From: Haemonchus contortus
Lineage: Eukaryota > Nematoda > Chromadorea > Rhabditida > Trichostrongylidae
NCBI GenBank assembly: GCA_000469685.2
Contig: LS997562.1
Location: 2,066,992 to 2,130,991, forward strand
DNA: 64,000 nt
Reading direction: 5' to 3'
The translations under genes were made by a program, and so were the position numbers. Position 1 is the first letter of the stretch; every line of letters starts with the position of its first letter. Under the pieces are notes generated by a model. That model ran no database searches, was not told where the DNA came from, and saw only the letters and a list, made by a program, of their open reading frames with translations. Of the stretch, positions 12,601-24,744 are shown piece after piece.

Positions 12601-15092
12601 ATTGCGGACATTGCGTCGCGTTCGTGCATTTTCGCGCGCACACTCCCTAACCGTCGTTTTTTCAATGTGAAATACGTCCAACCCCCCTTTCCAGCTCTTT
12701 TTTTGACCCTTTGTAATTATTTTTGTTCATCGTTTTTTGCGCTTATTTCGTTGTTATCGCTTTATTCTAGAGTAGTCCTATCAATTCCCGTCAAAAAAGG
12801 GTACCCTAACTTTTTTCTAAACACTGCCTTTAAAAAAATTTCTATCACCAAAACTATTGAAATACAAAAAAACTTTAAAAAAAAAAGAAAAAAGGGGTCT
12901 ACGGTCAACAATCCATGCGATTCAGTCGCGAATTCTGATTTTTCTATGAACCGTTGAACAACCTGCTCACCTGCAAATACGGCCTTTTCAGCTCTGCTGG
13001 ACCGTGATCGGCAAGACCGCCAGTATCATGAAATATCAAGATTTCTCGAGGCCGATCCGCTTCTTCTAATAATACTTGGTACGTGTCGTCAATCGTTGGT
13101 TCATACTTCTAGAAAATCAGTACTCATTGAAATTTTTCGTTACTGAGCAGAAAATCATTTTTCTGGATACGCCATGCCTTGGACCATCACCCAGAATACA
13201 TAGAAGTAATTGCATGATGTGCAAAAGTTTACAGTGATACTGCTACGGTTTCATACACTTTGGTGCGAGTGGTTTCTCCATCTAATCAGTTCTTTTTCAT
13301 GAACAATCCAGAACAATAACTTAATAATAATCTTGCCTACTAACGGTACTAATTGATATCTTTTGAGGAGCTGGACCTGTTTAGTTTTTTTTTTCAGTTC
13401 ATGCCACGAGCCCACTGATGACAAAAGAGGATTCTCCCTTTTTATTAAGCCGGTATCCAGAAGTACAACCCTACCTTCGCAACTTGTAGGACTGGCAGAC
13501 TACTGCTCTTTGGAGCCTCAAACGCCCGTACTTTCACTTTCAGCTGTGTTTTCAATTACCTTTTGAGAATTCTTTTTCAATTTATCAAATGCTTGTTAGA
13601 CACTCTTATCTCACTACTGTTCATCTCGAATACCGGTAATAAATCACAATTATAAATCACAGAGCATAAAATCGTATACGATCATCGCTTCAAAGACACA
13701 AAAGTGCAACCCATATTATCCTTGAAACTAAAGATGATAAAGATCTTACCTTTACAAAAAGCCCTTAAAATGAACGATACCTGAACAAAGGAATCTTTCG
13801 TCCTCAACGACCACACACAAGGTCATTCGAGGGGAAAAAAGTAACAGTAACATACGATACGATGGTAACATCCTCATAGTCGATCACTATCATGGATGGG
13901 TAGTCATTGGTTTTTCATTTATTTCCCAAATTAATTTCAAGGTTATCTCCCGGTGTGACTGCCATTGTCCTTTGCCACTATTTTCTGGATACTTTTTATA
14001 TTCCAATTATTTTCCGGTCTTGCGAAGTACTAATAATTGCATACTGGACCAAATAACGGCGTCGGGGCGAATGGGAAGGGGATTGGGGAAATTCAAGGTC
14101 CTTGAAGCAAAAAAAACGGACGAAAGCGAAAAATGAAAAATCATGCGAGATATCAAAGGCATCCTTGAATTTGAGTAGGAAACCGTCAAAAGATGGAGGA
14201 TGGGTTATACACATATGTCGTCCAACACCTCTGTGGGCGGAGCTATCCGGTGGATACTGTGTAATTGTTATGTTGTACTTCGAAGGAAACTATAGACACG
14301 GGGTAGCGAAAGGAAACAAAACAATGAGCTTCTGCAAGCGTCTAATTCCCTGATGGGCAAGGTGGGCGGGACTATCCGTTTCAAATTCACACAGACAGTT
14401 AGCACACTGAGCGGAAACTCTCTTGCAGATAGTTTCCATTGACTCATTTTCTTCCCGTGTCATCGGACACACTTTCCGACGATTTAATTTTTTTAAATGG
14501 AAATCGAAAACACGGCGCAGTTCAGAAAAATCGATCGGCGCCAAGAATCCCCATATTTTGCCATTTAAAACAAAAATAAAAAAATGTTTACCTTGGATGT
14601 GATATCCTCAAAACATGCGACTTGTCGGAGTATTGCCGTCTTACCGACACGCCGTCCTCCAACTACAACAACTCGCATCGCACGACCCATACAAAGAGGA
14701 GCTGTAACAGTGATATTGAACGGTAAGGCTCGATCAATACCTATGTTTTACGTATGTACGTTCTCAACTAAGATAAATATTGTCATGTTTTCCTTTGCAC
14801 AATCCATGCTGAATGAGACTAACACGATTAATAACGATGTTTACCCCCTCCGCATGCAATTTTAATCGTTTCAATCTAACCGAGCAGTAATTTGTCCAAT
14901 CGGGTAGAAAAAGTTAAATCGTGAATGAGAAAAATCAAAAATCAAATCAAATCGAAAAAGACTTAAAAATCTGATCAAATATAAAAGAAAACACACAACT
15001 CTTCGGCGGATGTGCAGGACGTGTCACCAGTTCATGCGTAGCAGCACGTTCACGTTTTGTCGCTGAGGTTTCCGATGGAAGATAATCGGATT
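3645..15092 (-). CDS. kappaB-Ras-type small GTPase (NKIRAS family), seven exons seen
   Basis: Exons in order: 15092-15000, 14701-14592, 13108-12971, 10565-10455, 7338-7248, 4035-3949, 3715-3645. All junctions have GT/AG and keep frame, giving 232 codons with the 5' end open. NKIRAS proteins bind the NF-kappaB inhibitor IkappaB and the Ral pathway. Seen: P-loop GGRRVGKT, effector segment YEPTIDDTY, switch II DTGGL where NKIRAS has DTRGL and Ras has [25 protein letters not shown] in place of the NKxD guanine motif, and a tail like NKIRAS (KSKFSLSKK) with no CAAX box. Odd points: about 34 residues precede the usual start; the NKxD Lys is Met; the last acceptor is a CAGAAG pair, of which only the second AG (exon from 3715) keeps the family-like tail. 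The family call is firm; the true 5' end is not found. The C. elegans counterpart may be kbrl-1. Confidence 0.85.
4849..4912 (+). repeat. short tandem repeat, TAGTTGTA-type
   Basis: Irregular repeats of TAGTTGTATAGTAG fill this stretch. Simple-sequence repeat inside an intron. Confidence 0.7.
5217..5670. repeat. inverted repeat, ~70-bp arms about 310 bp apart
   Basis: Right arm from 5598 reads CGATGACCTCATTATAT, then GGCGCGTGAATCGC, then a C-rich block with ATACGG and, further on, GCTCCAG. The reverse complement of 5217-5282 reads the same blocks with small changes. Arms and spacing fit a degraded non-autonomous element. No transposase ORF lies between the arms. Confidence 0.65.
7505..7616 (+). 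repeat. AATAA-type AT-rich microsatellite
   Basis: Dense AATAA/AAATAAT units with few other bases. Low-complexity intronic sequence. Confidence 0.75.
9775..9900 (-). mobile_element. SINE body remnant (copy C)
   Basis: Read on the minus strand it has ATTCAACC, CTACGATTCT, TGGAAATCGAATGC and GGCG in the same order and spacing as the body of the SINE copies at 19.3 and 22.8 kb. The tRNA-like head is not clear here. Confidence 0.45.
10099..10210 (+). repeat. GATAAATA-type AT-rich repeat
   Basis: Repeated GATAAA/AATAGA/AATAAA words form a low-complexity block inside an intron. The minus ORFs over it are by-products. Confidence 0.6.
10566..12970. other. 2.4-kb intron of the kappaB-Ras gene
   Basis: It includes a (CAAA)n tract (about 10760-10815), poly-A/T tracts and a GC-richer patch (12120-12430) with open frames on both strands and no family match. 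Nothing else supported. Confidence 0.5.
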
Positions 15093-17500
15093 CTAAATCA
15101 GGCAAGAATTAAGAAAAAAAAAGATACAAAAATAGTTTATTCTGTAAAATCATAAAACATAAACCTGTAGAAAGGTATTTCTGGTAGAATAAATAATATA
15201 TTTAGCAGTATTAAACCCATTTTCTATAACTTCGAAGATTTGTTGTAACTCCTGAAGGGAGTGACATTAGGTCCAATCGACAAGGCAAGTTTTGAACTGC
15301 GAACTTTTCACCGAACGATTCAAATATGTAGAACAGATGGTGGAAATTTTTGATCCAAATATGTGGAGGAAATAGTGGAAATTTTGAAAGTAGCAAAAAA
15401 AAAACCTTGGGATAAGCAGCTGTTCAGGACACGTGAATGGTAAAGTGCATTACTATCGCTTTGTAAATCTTCTAAATTTCCTTGTAGAGATGTATGAGTC
15501 AAGGGGTTAACGCTCAGTCATTTCGAATAGAAACATATAGATCCCTTTTTTGTCAAGTTTCCCAGTATGGACGTTTAGTGCACAAGGACGAGGAACTCCG
15601 GGAGCGGTAGATTGAAAAGTAGGGAAAGTTCCTAGGAAGTTCTGCACAGGCTTTCAGGAGACCCATCATTTTTGCAAATCGAATGAACCATGAAAGACAA
15701 GACTTGGCATTTTCATTACTTTATTACTTCCTTACAATACTCAATTTAGACGTCAGAATTGAACACAAATTTTGACGCTTGATTTTTGAGAACTTTTACG
15801 CCCTAAACCATTTGATTCGATCTATAGGAGTGTCCAGGCGCAGTGCCAAGTGGCGTCACACAGAGCTTAAGCAGTTTCAAGGTGGAATCCCTAAACTTTT
15901 TGCTGCTAAAAAAAAGAAGAGAAAAACTGACAGACACTGCATACATTATTACCATATGGCCAATGCTGTCTCAAAAATCGATTTCATTCGAAAACAGTTT
16001 GACAGCTGTGTTTTCTGACAGCTCGCTCACTCATTCGGGGATTATTTGAGGATCGGCCCATCAAAAATGTTTATTCATTAGCTGCAAAAAATGATGCCAT
16101 TTAACGGGGAAAAAACTGGGCAAAAAAACCTCACAAGGACGGCTCCGCTTCAAACCGTAAACAATTGAGACCGGTTATCGAAATCAAGGTTGAAATCAAG
16201 AAAATCCCCGAAAGCCACATGAAATTGTCCCAGATAATTAAAGAAAAACGATGGGAAAAGAGGAAAGCATCCGATAATTTTCACTCAAGCGCTCATCCAA
16301 CGTCAATTCTTTACTTTGGTAAAATGGATAAATTAAAAATGCATTCAGCCTAGGCAGGGTCACAAGCAAGCCGGTGTTCGTACCAATACTATTCCATTTC
16401 AAAAAAAATTAAAATATCAATAATTCAATGGTGGAAGTGGTGCAGTAGCATGGCGCACTTTCTTACACGCATGGTCCAGGAATCCTATCCTGGATCGGTA
16501 TCCGTCCAGGCCATCCAAGTCTTTCAATCCTCAGAAGTCACCTAATGGTGGCAGGCTGGTGGAACCGCTGACTTGTACCAGTTACTCAACTGACGTAAAG
16601 CTTTGACAGCCTCTTGAACGGAATCGATCCCAAAGCTTGTGTAAGCAGACCGAGCCGTTCAAAAACCTATTCGAACCAATTGGTAGAGAATGATTATTGA
16701 TCCATTCATGGAAAACTTTTGATTTTTGATTTTTCGTGACTTACCTCCCAGTGTTAAATTATAAAAAGGAGCTTATCACTACCAGCTGTGTTTCTATATA
16801 GAAATACTTTGTATTTTCATTTTTCCCATTCATGTGATGCCTGATAAAAAGGATTATCATTATCAGCTTTACCTTGAAACCGTTTTTTGGGGCGGTTTGA
16901 GCGGTGGACTTTGAAATTGACTGACTCTATCAAAAATCACCGCAAAAAAGCTTTGATTGAACTCCAAAAAATTCAAATTTCAAGCCCTGAAGAACTCAGA
17001 GAAAGAAATTGAAGTAAATAGTATCTAAAAGGGAATGAAGAAAGGGAAGGAAAGTAGCAATGAAGTAAAAACGGAGAATAATCTCAGCAATGGAGTAAAG
17101 AAGGAGAATAACCCTATTTCCAGCAAGTTCTTTCTGATTCTGGCGTCAAAGGCGTAAAGTCAGCTTATTCTGTAAACCTGATCCATTCACTATTGGGGCA
17201 AGTACTTGAAAAAGCCCTACGAGGAAATTAATGAGGGCAAACTAGGAAAAAGTCATATCGTAGTAGTAGTTGTAGCCTGCTGACTGGCTTTTTTGAATAA
17301 GTACATCAACTTTTTCGGTAGTACACAGCCGTACGGCCTGGAACATTAGCCTTTCAACTATTCCAGGAATTTCACCGACAATGAATATCCTATTTTTCTT
17401 CTCAACGAAATCAATACGTTTCCGAAAAGAACGGAAATTAAATACGTTAAAAACGAAGGCCTGACAGCCCTTGAAGCATTCAGAACACATTAGAGAAATA
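15093..17500. other. no gene recognised upstream of the kappaB-Ras gene
   Basis: Further 5' exons of the GTPase gene are expected on the minus strand here, because the exon at 15092 begins with two bases completing a codon, but none was identified. A SINE copy lies at 16440-16630. Otherwise AT-rich. Confidence 0.5.
16440..16630 (+). mobile_element. tRNA-derived SINE (copy D)
   Basis: Starts GTGGTGCAGTAGCATGGCGC, like a tRNA 5' half with an A box. Then CATGGTCCAGGAATCC stands at the B-box position, followed by GGATCGGTATCCGTCCAGGC, AATCCTCAGAAG and a body piece CTTGAACGGAATCGA. The order matches the copies at 19.3 and 22.8 kb. Confidence 0.5.
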
Positions 17501-17559
17501 AAAATTCACCGTTAGACGGCGTTATTGGAGGCGATGGCACATCAAGACTATGATAGGCC

Positions 17560-18143
17560 GGCAGCAAGCACGAAACAGCTCGATGACGACTGCTCGATCG
17601 TGAACGAAGACGGAATGTCATCCGTTTGGCGATGGTGGCTGACATGCTGGGTGTCGATGGTGTTACAGAGTTTAGTTATAGTGGTCCCAGATGGCTTGAA
17701 TATCACCGAGAATGGTCTACTCAAGGAGATGCTTCTGCCTTATCGTCCAGTCGAATCAGGAAAACGTCTGACGGACGAATATTGACACTTTTATGGCAAC
17801 TGGCCTGGTTTTTTTCCAACCTGGAATCGTTCTCAGCCACTGGCTCAACGTCCACTTATTTCAATGGCCTCCACTCGGCAACACTTAATTGTTCTCCTAA
17901 AAGCGATCGTGCTCAGATGGTAGATTGCCGGGTGGATCTTCGGAACACTATAAGTGGAGGAGAAAATTCCCAGGCGAGCTTCAGGACTTATTGATTGATC
18001 CCGAAATCACGGAAAAAGGAAATCACGCTTTTCAGTTGTTCAACAGACCACAATGGATTGTGGGAACGTTGAATTTCTATGAATCACAAAGTACACAATC
18101 TGTAAAAGCACACATTCGACGTCCTGATTCAATAGTGAAGTGA
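17560..18143 (+). pseudogene. indel-broken coding-like region, product unknown
   Basis: Protein-like segments follow one another in different plus frames: AHQDYDRPAASTKQLDDD (about 17538-17592), NVIRLAMVADMLGVDGVTEF continuing to RWLEYHREW (about 17610-17720), then LPGGSSEHYKWRRKFPGELQ and FQLFNRPQW to a TGA ending at 18143. Base composition is less AT-rich than the surroundings. It could be a gene with homopolymer errors, exons with small introns, or a decaying copy. I do not recognise the family. Confidence 0.35.
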
Positions 18144-18179
18144 TTCGCCAGCGTGTGGTCAGAACAATAGGAATAGTTG

Positions 18180-18590
18180 TCTATGCGACCGAAGTTTAGT
18201 CAGCTGAGACGGATTCCTTCCACTGCAACGTCAGGGTACCAGCAGACTGAGAATAGTCACGCCTCAAGTGGCCGGCTAGTTTTCTTGAGAGGAGGTCGAA
18301 GGGTCTCCGGCGGAAGAAGAACCAAACGGCTGCTACTGCAACAGGCAGCCTTTGCGACGGGGCGGCGCTTGTCTGCTGTCGTGAAAGCTCGTCCTCAACG
18401 GACGATGATTGCCATATCAGTGAGGGGTTGGTTGTCGAGAGCGGGATTGACGGTGGCTGTGCCTGGCCGGCTGGCAATGCGATAAGGTGGGTGGTGCCTG
18501 TGGACGCCATCGCAGTCGTCAACCATACACCACATAAAACACCTCTCGACCGATCGCTGCCGCACATTTCGAACACAACCTGATTTCAGG
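18180..18590. other. GC-rich island, unresolved
   Basis: GC-rich compared with its surroundings and open in several frames on both strands, including 126 codons on the minus strand. Open frames are expected by chance in GC-rich DNA. A first exon or promoter region is possible, but no motif settles it. Confidence 0.4.
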
Positions 18591-19307
18591 TTTTTCATTC
18601 ACTAACGACGAAATGTACTTATGAAGCGATTGCCAGTAAATCTAAGGCATCACGGAGCGACAGACATCACAATGCAACCCGTCGTGGGAGCTATTAGTTG
18701 CGAACAAGCCGGCAAGTAAGCATGTGCCTCATGTTTTTCGACCGTTCTCGAAGCATATGTATTTACAACAATTGAGGACGCCGATGACGATCAATCCGTT
18801 CGTACTGCGGGAAAAACCGCCCACTTGACATTTTCAATCACCCTGGATCTTCACTAGGTTGTTACAGGAGATCAAAGTTCATCTAGCCGTAAAGTCAAAA
18901 GCACAATCTAACGCTCTCTCAGGAATTCATATCAGGAAACCATATGGGGCAGCTGAGTTCTTAAATGAAAAAAGTACCGAACACTCCAGCACACCTGTTT
19001 AGGAAAAGGAAATGGTCATGTTGAGAAGGAAAATACTCCGACAGGTGGGCCGACCCAAAAATCTACGTGATAAGCCTGTACGGCATTCAAATGATTTCAC
19101 GATTTGCATGACATAGTGATATGTGCGGCGCATCAGGTGAGGTTTTTCGCTTAAAAGAATACTTATGGAATTCAGGATCAAACAAAAAGATAGAAAAAAA
19201 TAGGAAACCTTCCCACTTTGAAAAGATCACAAGACAGAGGCCTTTAAAAACGAAATTCGTTTTTGTAAACATCAAGGATAAGATTTCAAGGGTAGAGGGG
19301 TTGTTGT

Positions 19308-19575
19308 GCTAAGTGGCGCGCTATCACTTGCATGATCAGGAGATCAAACCCCAAACCGATACAGACCTAAGCCTTAAGAGCCTCCATCCCTCTGAGACCG
19401 TTCGATTGCTGTTATACTTATTGGATAGGACAAAAGCAGGGATTTGTACATCATTTCGCCTTCGCAGGGAAGGTCAAATACCATTCGAACGTACCAACAA
19501 ATCCGAATGGAAGTCGAACACAGGGCGCCTACCCCGGGATATCGCGAAGAAAATGTCAAAACTGCTTACATTCTA
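19308..19575 (+). mobile_element. tRNA-derived SINE (copy A)
   Basis: Head: GTGCTAAGTGGCGCGCT (A-box-like), then ATCAGGAGATCAAACCCC (B-box-like), AAACCGATACAGACCTAAGC and CATCCCTCTGAG. Body: AATGGAAGTCGAACACAGGG and a stretch ending GTCAAAACTGC. Head and body words recur in the same order on the opposite strand at 22.8-23.07 kb, which makes this a dispersed family. The copies differ widely, so they are old. Confidence 0.6.
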
Positions 19576-22500
19576 ATTAAGATGATCAATTTTAGTGACG
19601 AGTTAATGAGATCTCGGTTCTTGTAGTTCCAGTTATGAAGTATTTTTCGAAAATTGGATTTCGGAACTCGAAAGCCAGCCAACATCAATACAAATCTGAA
19701 GCTTGTTCATTTTGATTAGAAAGTACAGCTCAATTCCTATCACCTGGAACCCCACAAATTATCGAATTCCCACCATTCCCATACAATTTTTCATTAATAA
19801 TCGCAAATTTTTCCAACCAACCAACCAACCAATAACCAAACACCAATTTTTTCTAAACTTCGCACCCAAAATTTTACTATGACGTAGTATCCACTGAAAA
19901 ATCTGCGTCTAATGTTCCCATGGAAATAAGAGTACGCAACCGAAAAAGAGTGAGTTAATTCCGGCAACTCGGCATCCCATATGGGAACTAAATGAGCCAT
20001 GACATATGTGACCTATTTCAGGCTCATTTTCATCGCTTAGGAATTCTCTATGTTATTTCATACCCAATTGACTAAATGTGTCTGAAAATGTGGTAACCTA
20101 GTTGTTTCGCTTTTTCTTTAACCATTACGAATTTAGTTAAATTGAGTGGAAAATCGGGACAAGAAGCATGGGACACGAAAAGGCGGAACGAATAGTATCT
20201 AGAGTCGATATTCGTGCTACATCTATCGCCTACACCGTTGGTCCTCTACTCTTCTAGTCAGGACCCATCAGGTAATGAAGTGAAGGTACGTTCGTCATTT
20301 TGGAAAAATTGGATCGTAGTAGTACCTTTCCAGATCTCCCATGGCAGGTATGAAGCTGCTTCCCAGATGATCGGTCCGTAACTCCTGGCCTACTTTTTTC
20401 TAGCAATTTCTCAAACCAGCGCTACTCTACTTTTCTGACAAAGTAGAACTGTATAAGAACTCTCATTGAAAAGTTCCCTAACAATGCGTGAAAACTCGTC
20501 CCATTAACAAAAGTTGTTGCCCTCCATGTATACATCGTGCATATGGTAATAGCTACTAGACAACAGAACCTGCTTGCCATTTCACAGTCCAAGGACGAGT
20601 TTCATTCAATACATTCATGGCCGTAAAACAAATTCCGAATACAAAATGAGCATTGAAACTAGTTGAAGAAATACAAGCAATGCCATGGAAAACGAGCATG
20701 ATGCCATGAGAGAGACATTCAATCGACCGAAAACAACCAACAACAGCCAAGCGTCCAGAAAATCCGGGAAAAAGCCCCATCAAGCAGTTGCAAGGGACAT
20801 GTTCCTACACTCAAGAGGATATCTGAAAAAATCCGATTCAAAAAAAATTTTCACTTACCATCCGGGCTAATACACCTTTGAAGACGCTCGACGAGATGCA
20901 TATGCTAAGCCATAGGAGCCAGCCATGCAGTTCTTGTCAACATTCCAGAAACCGTTTGTCATGAGCCACTTTTGTTGCTGCGAAGGCTGCAGCAGCTTCT
21001 CCACCGACTTTTTACATCACGCAATTGTTACAGTATGGATTTCCGAGCTATTCAACACTCAGCGCTCACTTTTTCAAGCGACGCCGTGTATTTGATTTCC
21101 TTTCGAAGTCGCAACCATGTTTCTTGCACGCTCAGGGCATACAATGACTTTGAAGACCCGGAACTCCGAGTCTCCCCCTTTAGAGCGGGGGTGAAGGAGT
21201 ACCAGATTGAGCGGTATCACGCGCATGACCAGGGGAACGAATTCCAGTTTGATGTCCACCTGAACCAACCAAATATCAGGTCCGAGGCTCGATCTGCTTG
21301 ATCTTATGCTTTTGATACCCCGCAAACAAATACTCAACGAACTTTTTTGGGATGTGCCATACCTTTAGCTTCCATCTAGAGTCAAAAATCGATGCAATAA
21401 ACCTTCTCAATGATGGTGCCACTTCTCGTAGAGCATTTCCACTCCTTCAGAACCATTTAAATGAAAAATTCGGAAAATGAAAATGCAGCAATTAAAGATC
21501 CAGTGAGATCGACATACCATTAATCATTCAGCTAGCACTATCACAAATCTTTCTAACACCAAAGCTTCCCCGACAGAGTTATTAATAATTGTTCGTCCGA
21601 GCTTCTTTGTTTTTGCAGAAATAAGGCTCCCGAGTCCCGCCACACCACAGATCGAATAGAAACTTTCCGAAGACTTCCCGACAGACCATATGGCCGCTGA
21701 AAACGTCGTCTGCCCATGGTTACTCGATGCCGTGAGATTGAAAGCTGAAAATTCATCGAAATTCGAGATCCTCCCCTAAACATACTACTCGCTTCTGGCT
21801 AGAAGGCTGTTCAGCTGTCATGCCCACAATGCCACATAGGGGGAGGATACAAAACTCCATTAATCAGGAGAACTTTGGAACTCAAAGTGACCAGAGCTCC
21901 TGTTCTACCCATTTGAGGCAATGAAGGTGTCTGTTCCACTAATCAACAATAATCTGTAATAGGCCCCTCTGACAGGTATAGCGCCACCGAAAAGAGTCGG
22001 GCAGTTATCTTGATAGCCTAGGTGTATGAGGTGTCACTCAAGCTATGACCGTAACCGCCTACGTCATCCTATCAATGCTACCCAGATAAAAAGCCCAATC
22101 GGGTGCTCCATGATGGTCGGGACCGACCGATGCAAGATCGAGCTGCCACTTCCACCAGCCAAGATCAATAAAGACTCGTCCATATGCACGTTCTTATCCG
22201 ACCTGTTTTGTTTTTTCATCAGGCAAGAGGAGGAGGATGCAGTCGATATCCGAAATTAAGCCAGTGAGTGAATTCCACGGACGGGAGTCTGACTTCTCTG
22301 ACCGTTTTTTTGACTCGCCGCCGTCTTCGGACCCAGGCCAGGATGTTAAAAATAAATTGGCAGTGATATCAGTTCTTTGGTGCTCCGAAAACAACAATAC
22401 GTCCAACCAAAAATAGATACACAGACATAAAAAACATCCAGAGTGTAATAAAGTGTAACAAAGGGTAGGTAAGTGTAGTATGTCATTAGGTGAATGTAAA

Positions 22501-22789
22501 CAAAAAATGCGAAGAAGTTCGAGAATGACCCTAACGTTAAAACGAACCGAAGAAAGGGATCAAACAAAAAAATCAGAAATCTCCTAGATCAGCTATGACT
22601 AGAATTCTCCCAAGAAAAAAGTTCAATTCCAGAAATAAAGCAACCCTGAGGGCACGGCAGGGCATGTTCCCTGTTATTTAGATTCAGCAGCAACTCAGGG
22701 ACTCAGGTTCATCACATTTGTGCTTTCCCAAGCCGAATCAAGGACCATTACTCGAAATAATCCTTTCGTTTTTGAAAACTGAGTCTTTC

Positions 22790-23075
22790 ACCATAGCTCG
22801 TCAACTCCTGGTGGATAGACGAGTTTTTGACAGTGTCCAATCCGTTTCTCGGATGCGCCTTGCGTTCGACTTCCATTCAAAATCATAGTAGCAATTTGAA
22901 TGCGTGTTTGGCCTACATAATGACTCGTGGTGGCCAGCCGATGTGCTTTTATCTTTCCACATGAATCTAGTTCCAAATAATTGAACTCAGAGGGATAAAA
23001 ATTTTAATTGGCTTGGGCCAGTACGGTCTGGGATTTGGACCTGGACCAAGGGTTTGCGAGAGTGCGCTTTTAAAG
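22790..23075 (-). mobile_element. tRNA-derived SINE (copy B)
   Basis: On the minus strand: GCGCACTCTCGC, TTGGTCCAGGTCCAAATCCC (a near-canonical B box), AGACCGTACTGGCCCAAGCC, ATCCCTCTGAG, then TTGAATGGAAGTCGAACGCA and CACTGTCAAAAACTCG. Same block order as copy A. The 62-codon ORF inside it comes from the SINE. Confidence 0.6.
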
Positions 23076-24537
23076 CCCATAAGGAACCCTAAAAAAATAC
23101 TTTATCTGTCTTCCATCGTGGGTACTGGAGGAATCCTTTCCATGAAATAAACTGTAGCCTAATGCTCCTATAAATTCACCCTCTTCAATCCTTCCTAATC
23201 ATGATTACAAGAATAACCGTGAAGACAATGTCGGACAGGTTTTTAATTACACAGACCGTTCATTTCTATTGATGTACGTTGGAAACCCTTTTTCCATTCA
23301 GTTGCCATTTCGACTGCCATATTTTCAAAGACGTCATGACAGATTTACAATGCCCATGTCATACCACCTAGTCGCCATGCCCTCCAAAAAGCTTATCCTG
23401 GAACAGAACGGAAGGAATAAATCTAATAAATCGAAGTTCAATCACATCTCAGCGAATGTTCGCCGAACCTAGGTAGTTGGTTATAAAGTACACCGGGAAC
23501 ACCCGACGAACAAGTGGAACAGTCGATTGAAATTTATAACAACTAAGATTCAAGACCTATAGTTCTACGGGACGAGTTTTACCCCGCACAAAACACAGTA
23601 ACCACTAGAAGCTACTATTAAACGCTTAACCGAAAGTCAAAAAGGTAATTCAGAACCGGAGAGAAAGAACAGAGACAAGCAGGGAATTAAGCGATTCCCA
23701 AGAACACCCTTTATAAAAACCATAATGGGCAGCCTGTGCGGGCATCTAGGACTGGGACTAGTGAATACATCAAAGAGGGAGACTGAGTAGAAGAATGAGG
23801 CATTCATTGCACTTTGAACTAATTTAATTTGATAAATAAATAAATTTTGTAGGAAAATTATAAAAAATGAGCAGCTGTTCATAAACCCTAACCTTTAATT
23901 CTATAATTATTTTGAAAATTCAGACATCTCTGAGAATTCCTCCTGTAAAATAGTCTGAAGGAGAATCATCTGTAGCACGCCTCGAATAGGAATTCTCCTC
24001 GAACGATTTTTTTACAAGAAAAATCTTCAATTACTCAATCGGCTTCGTCACGACCTGCTTTGGTTTGAATAAAAATTATCAAAATTTTCTCAGCTTAAAT
24101 TTTGTCTAATCTGTTTGTTCTCCGGTTACCCGGAAAAACGAACCTATCGAAGAATGATTATGAAGAAGTTCTATCGCATAGTTAAGGTTTTCAGCGTGAT
24201 ATTTTGCACATTTCTTTCAAAATCTAATGCGCAGCTTCGCCAAGAGCTTGGACCTGTTACAAGATCTTCGATCAACTTTCTATAGATATCCGCTAGGTGC
24301 TCGAAAGTAACTTGTTTTCTCTGAAGTCATTCAATTGTTGAAGAATTGATCCCTTCCTCTCCCTCGTGGTCTCAGAAAAGCAAAAAAGAATAGAAAATTT
24401 TGAGCATAAACAATACATAATTAGTTTTCAAAATGAATAAACTGATTTAAAAGAAAAAGGTGCGTGCTACTTGGAGTTTTCTTGAAGCAAAAGAAAAATT
24501 CGGAAAAGTAAAAAAAGGCTCAATAACAAGCGCCTAC

Positions 24538-24744
24538 CTTTAACAGGGCTCTCCTCTTCTTCGTCAGATGAGTACCACTCCTTCGGTGGTACCGGATATA
24601 AGTTCTGTTTAAGTAACGTCGAAGTGCCAAACACCAACTGAGCGAAGGAATATCGTCGATTCGCTGATAACGACGATCTTCGAGTAGGTGATGAAGGTCC
24701 GACGGACACACTAGTAGTAGACGAAGATCCAGCAGCTAATGCGG
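24538..24744 (-). CDS. internal coding exon, Ser-rich then acidic, product unknown
   Basis: Acceptor TATTTTAG before 24744 and donor GTAGGC after 24538 bound 68 clean codons plus split codons at both ends. The protein goes from a Ser/Thr/Pro-rich start (SSSTTSVSVGPSSPTRRSS) through RRYSFAQLVFGTSTLLKQ and YPVPPKEWYSSD to EEEES. Codon use, splice sites and unbroken frame make it a real exon, likely of a larger regulatory or scaffold protein. No flanking exon was found within several kb, so introns are long. Family not recognised. Confidence 0.65.

Larger units (their letters stand above)
18600..24460. other. intergenic stretch without recognised gene
   Basis: Two SINE copies (19308-19575 and 22790-23075), a CCAA repeat (19814-19833) and unremarkable AT-rich DNA. 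ORFs at 20.6, 21.0-21.3 and 21.6-21.8 kb have no coding signature I can defend. Confidence 0.5.

Noticed and set aside
14290..14544. 84-codon minus ORF with paired Cys in the first shown GTPase intron
   Set aside because: It begins after the donor at 14592 and is not spliced to the gene; the CxxC pair alone is weak.
18196..18576. 126-codon minus ORF in GC-rich DNA
   Set aside because: Several frames are open here because of base composition; none has family features or clear splice sites.
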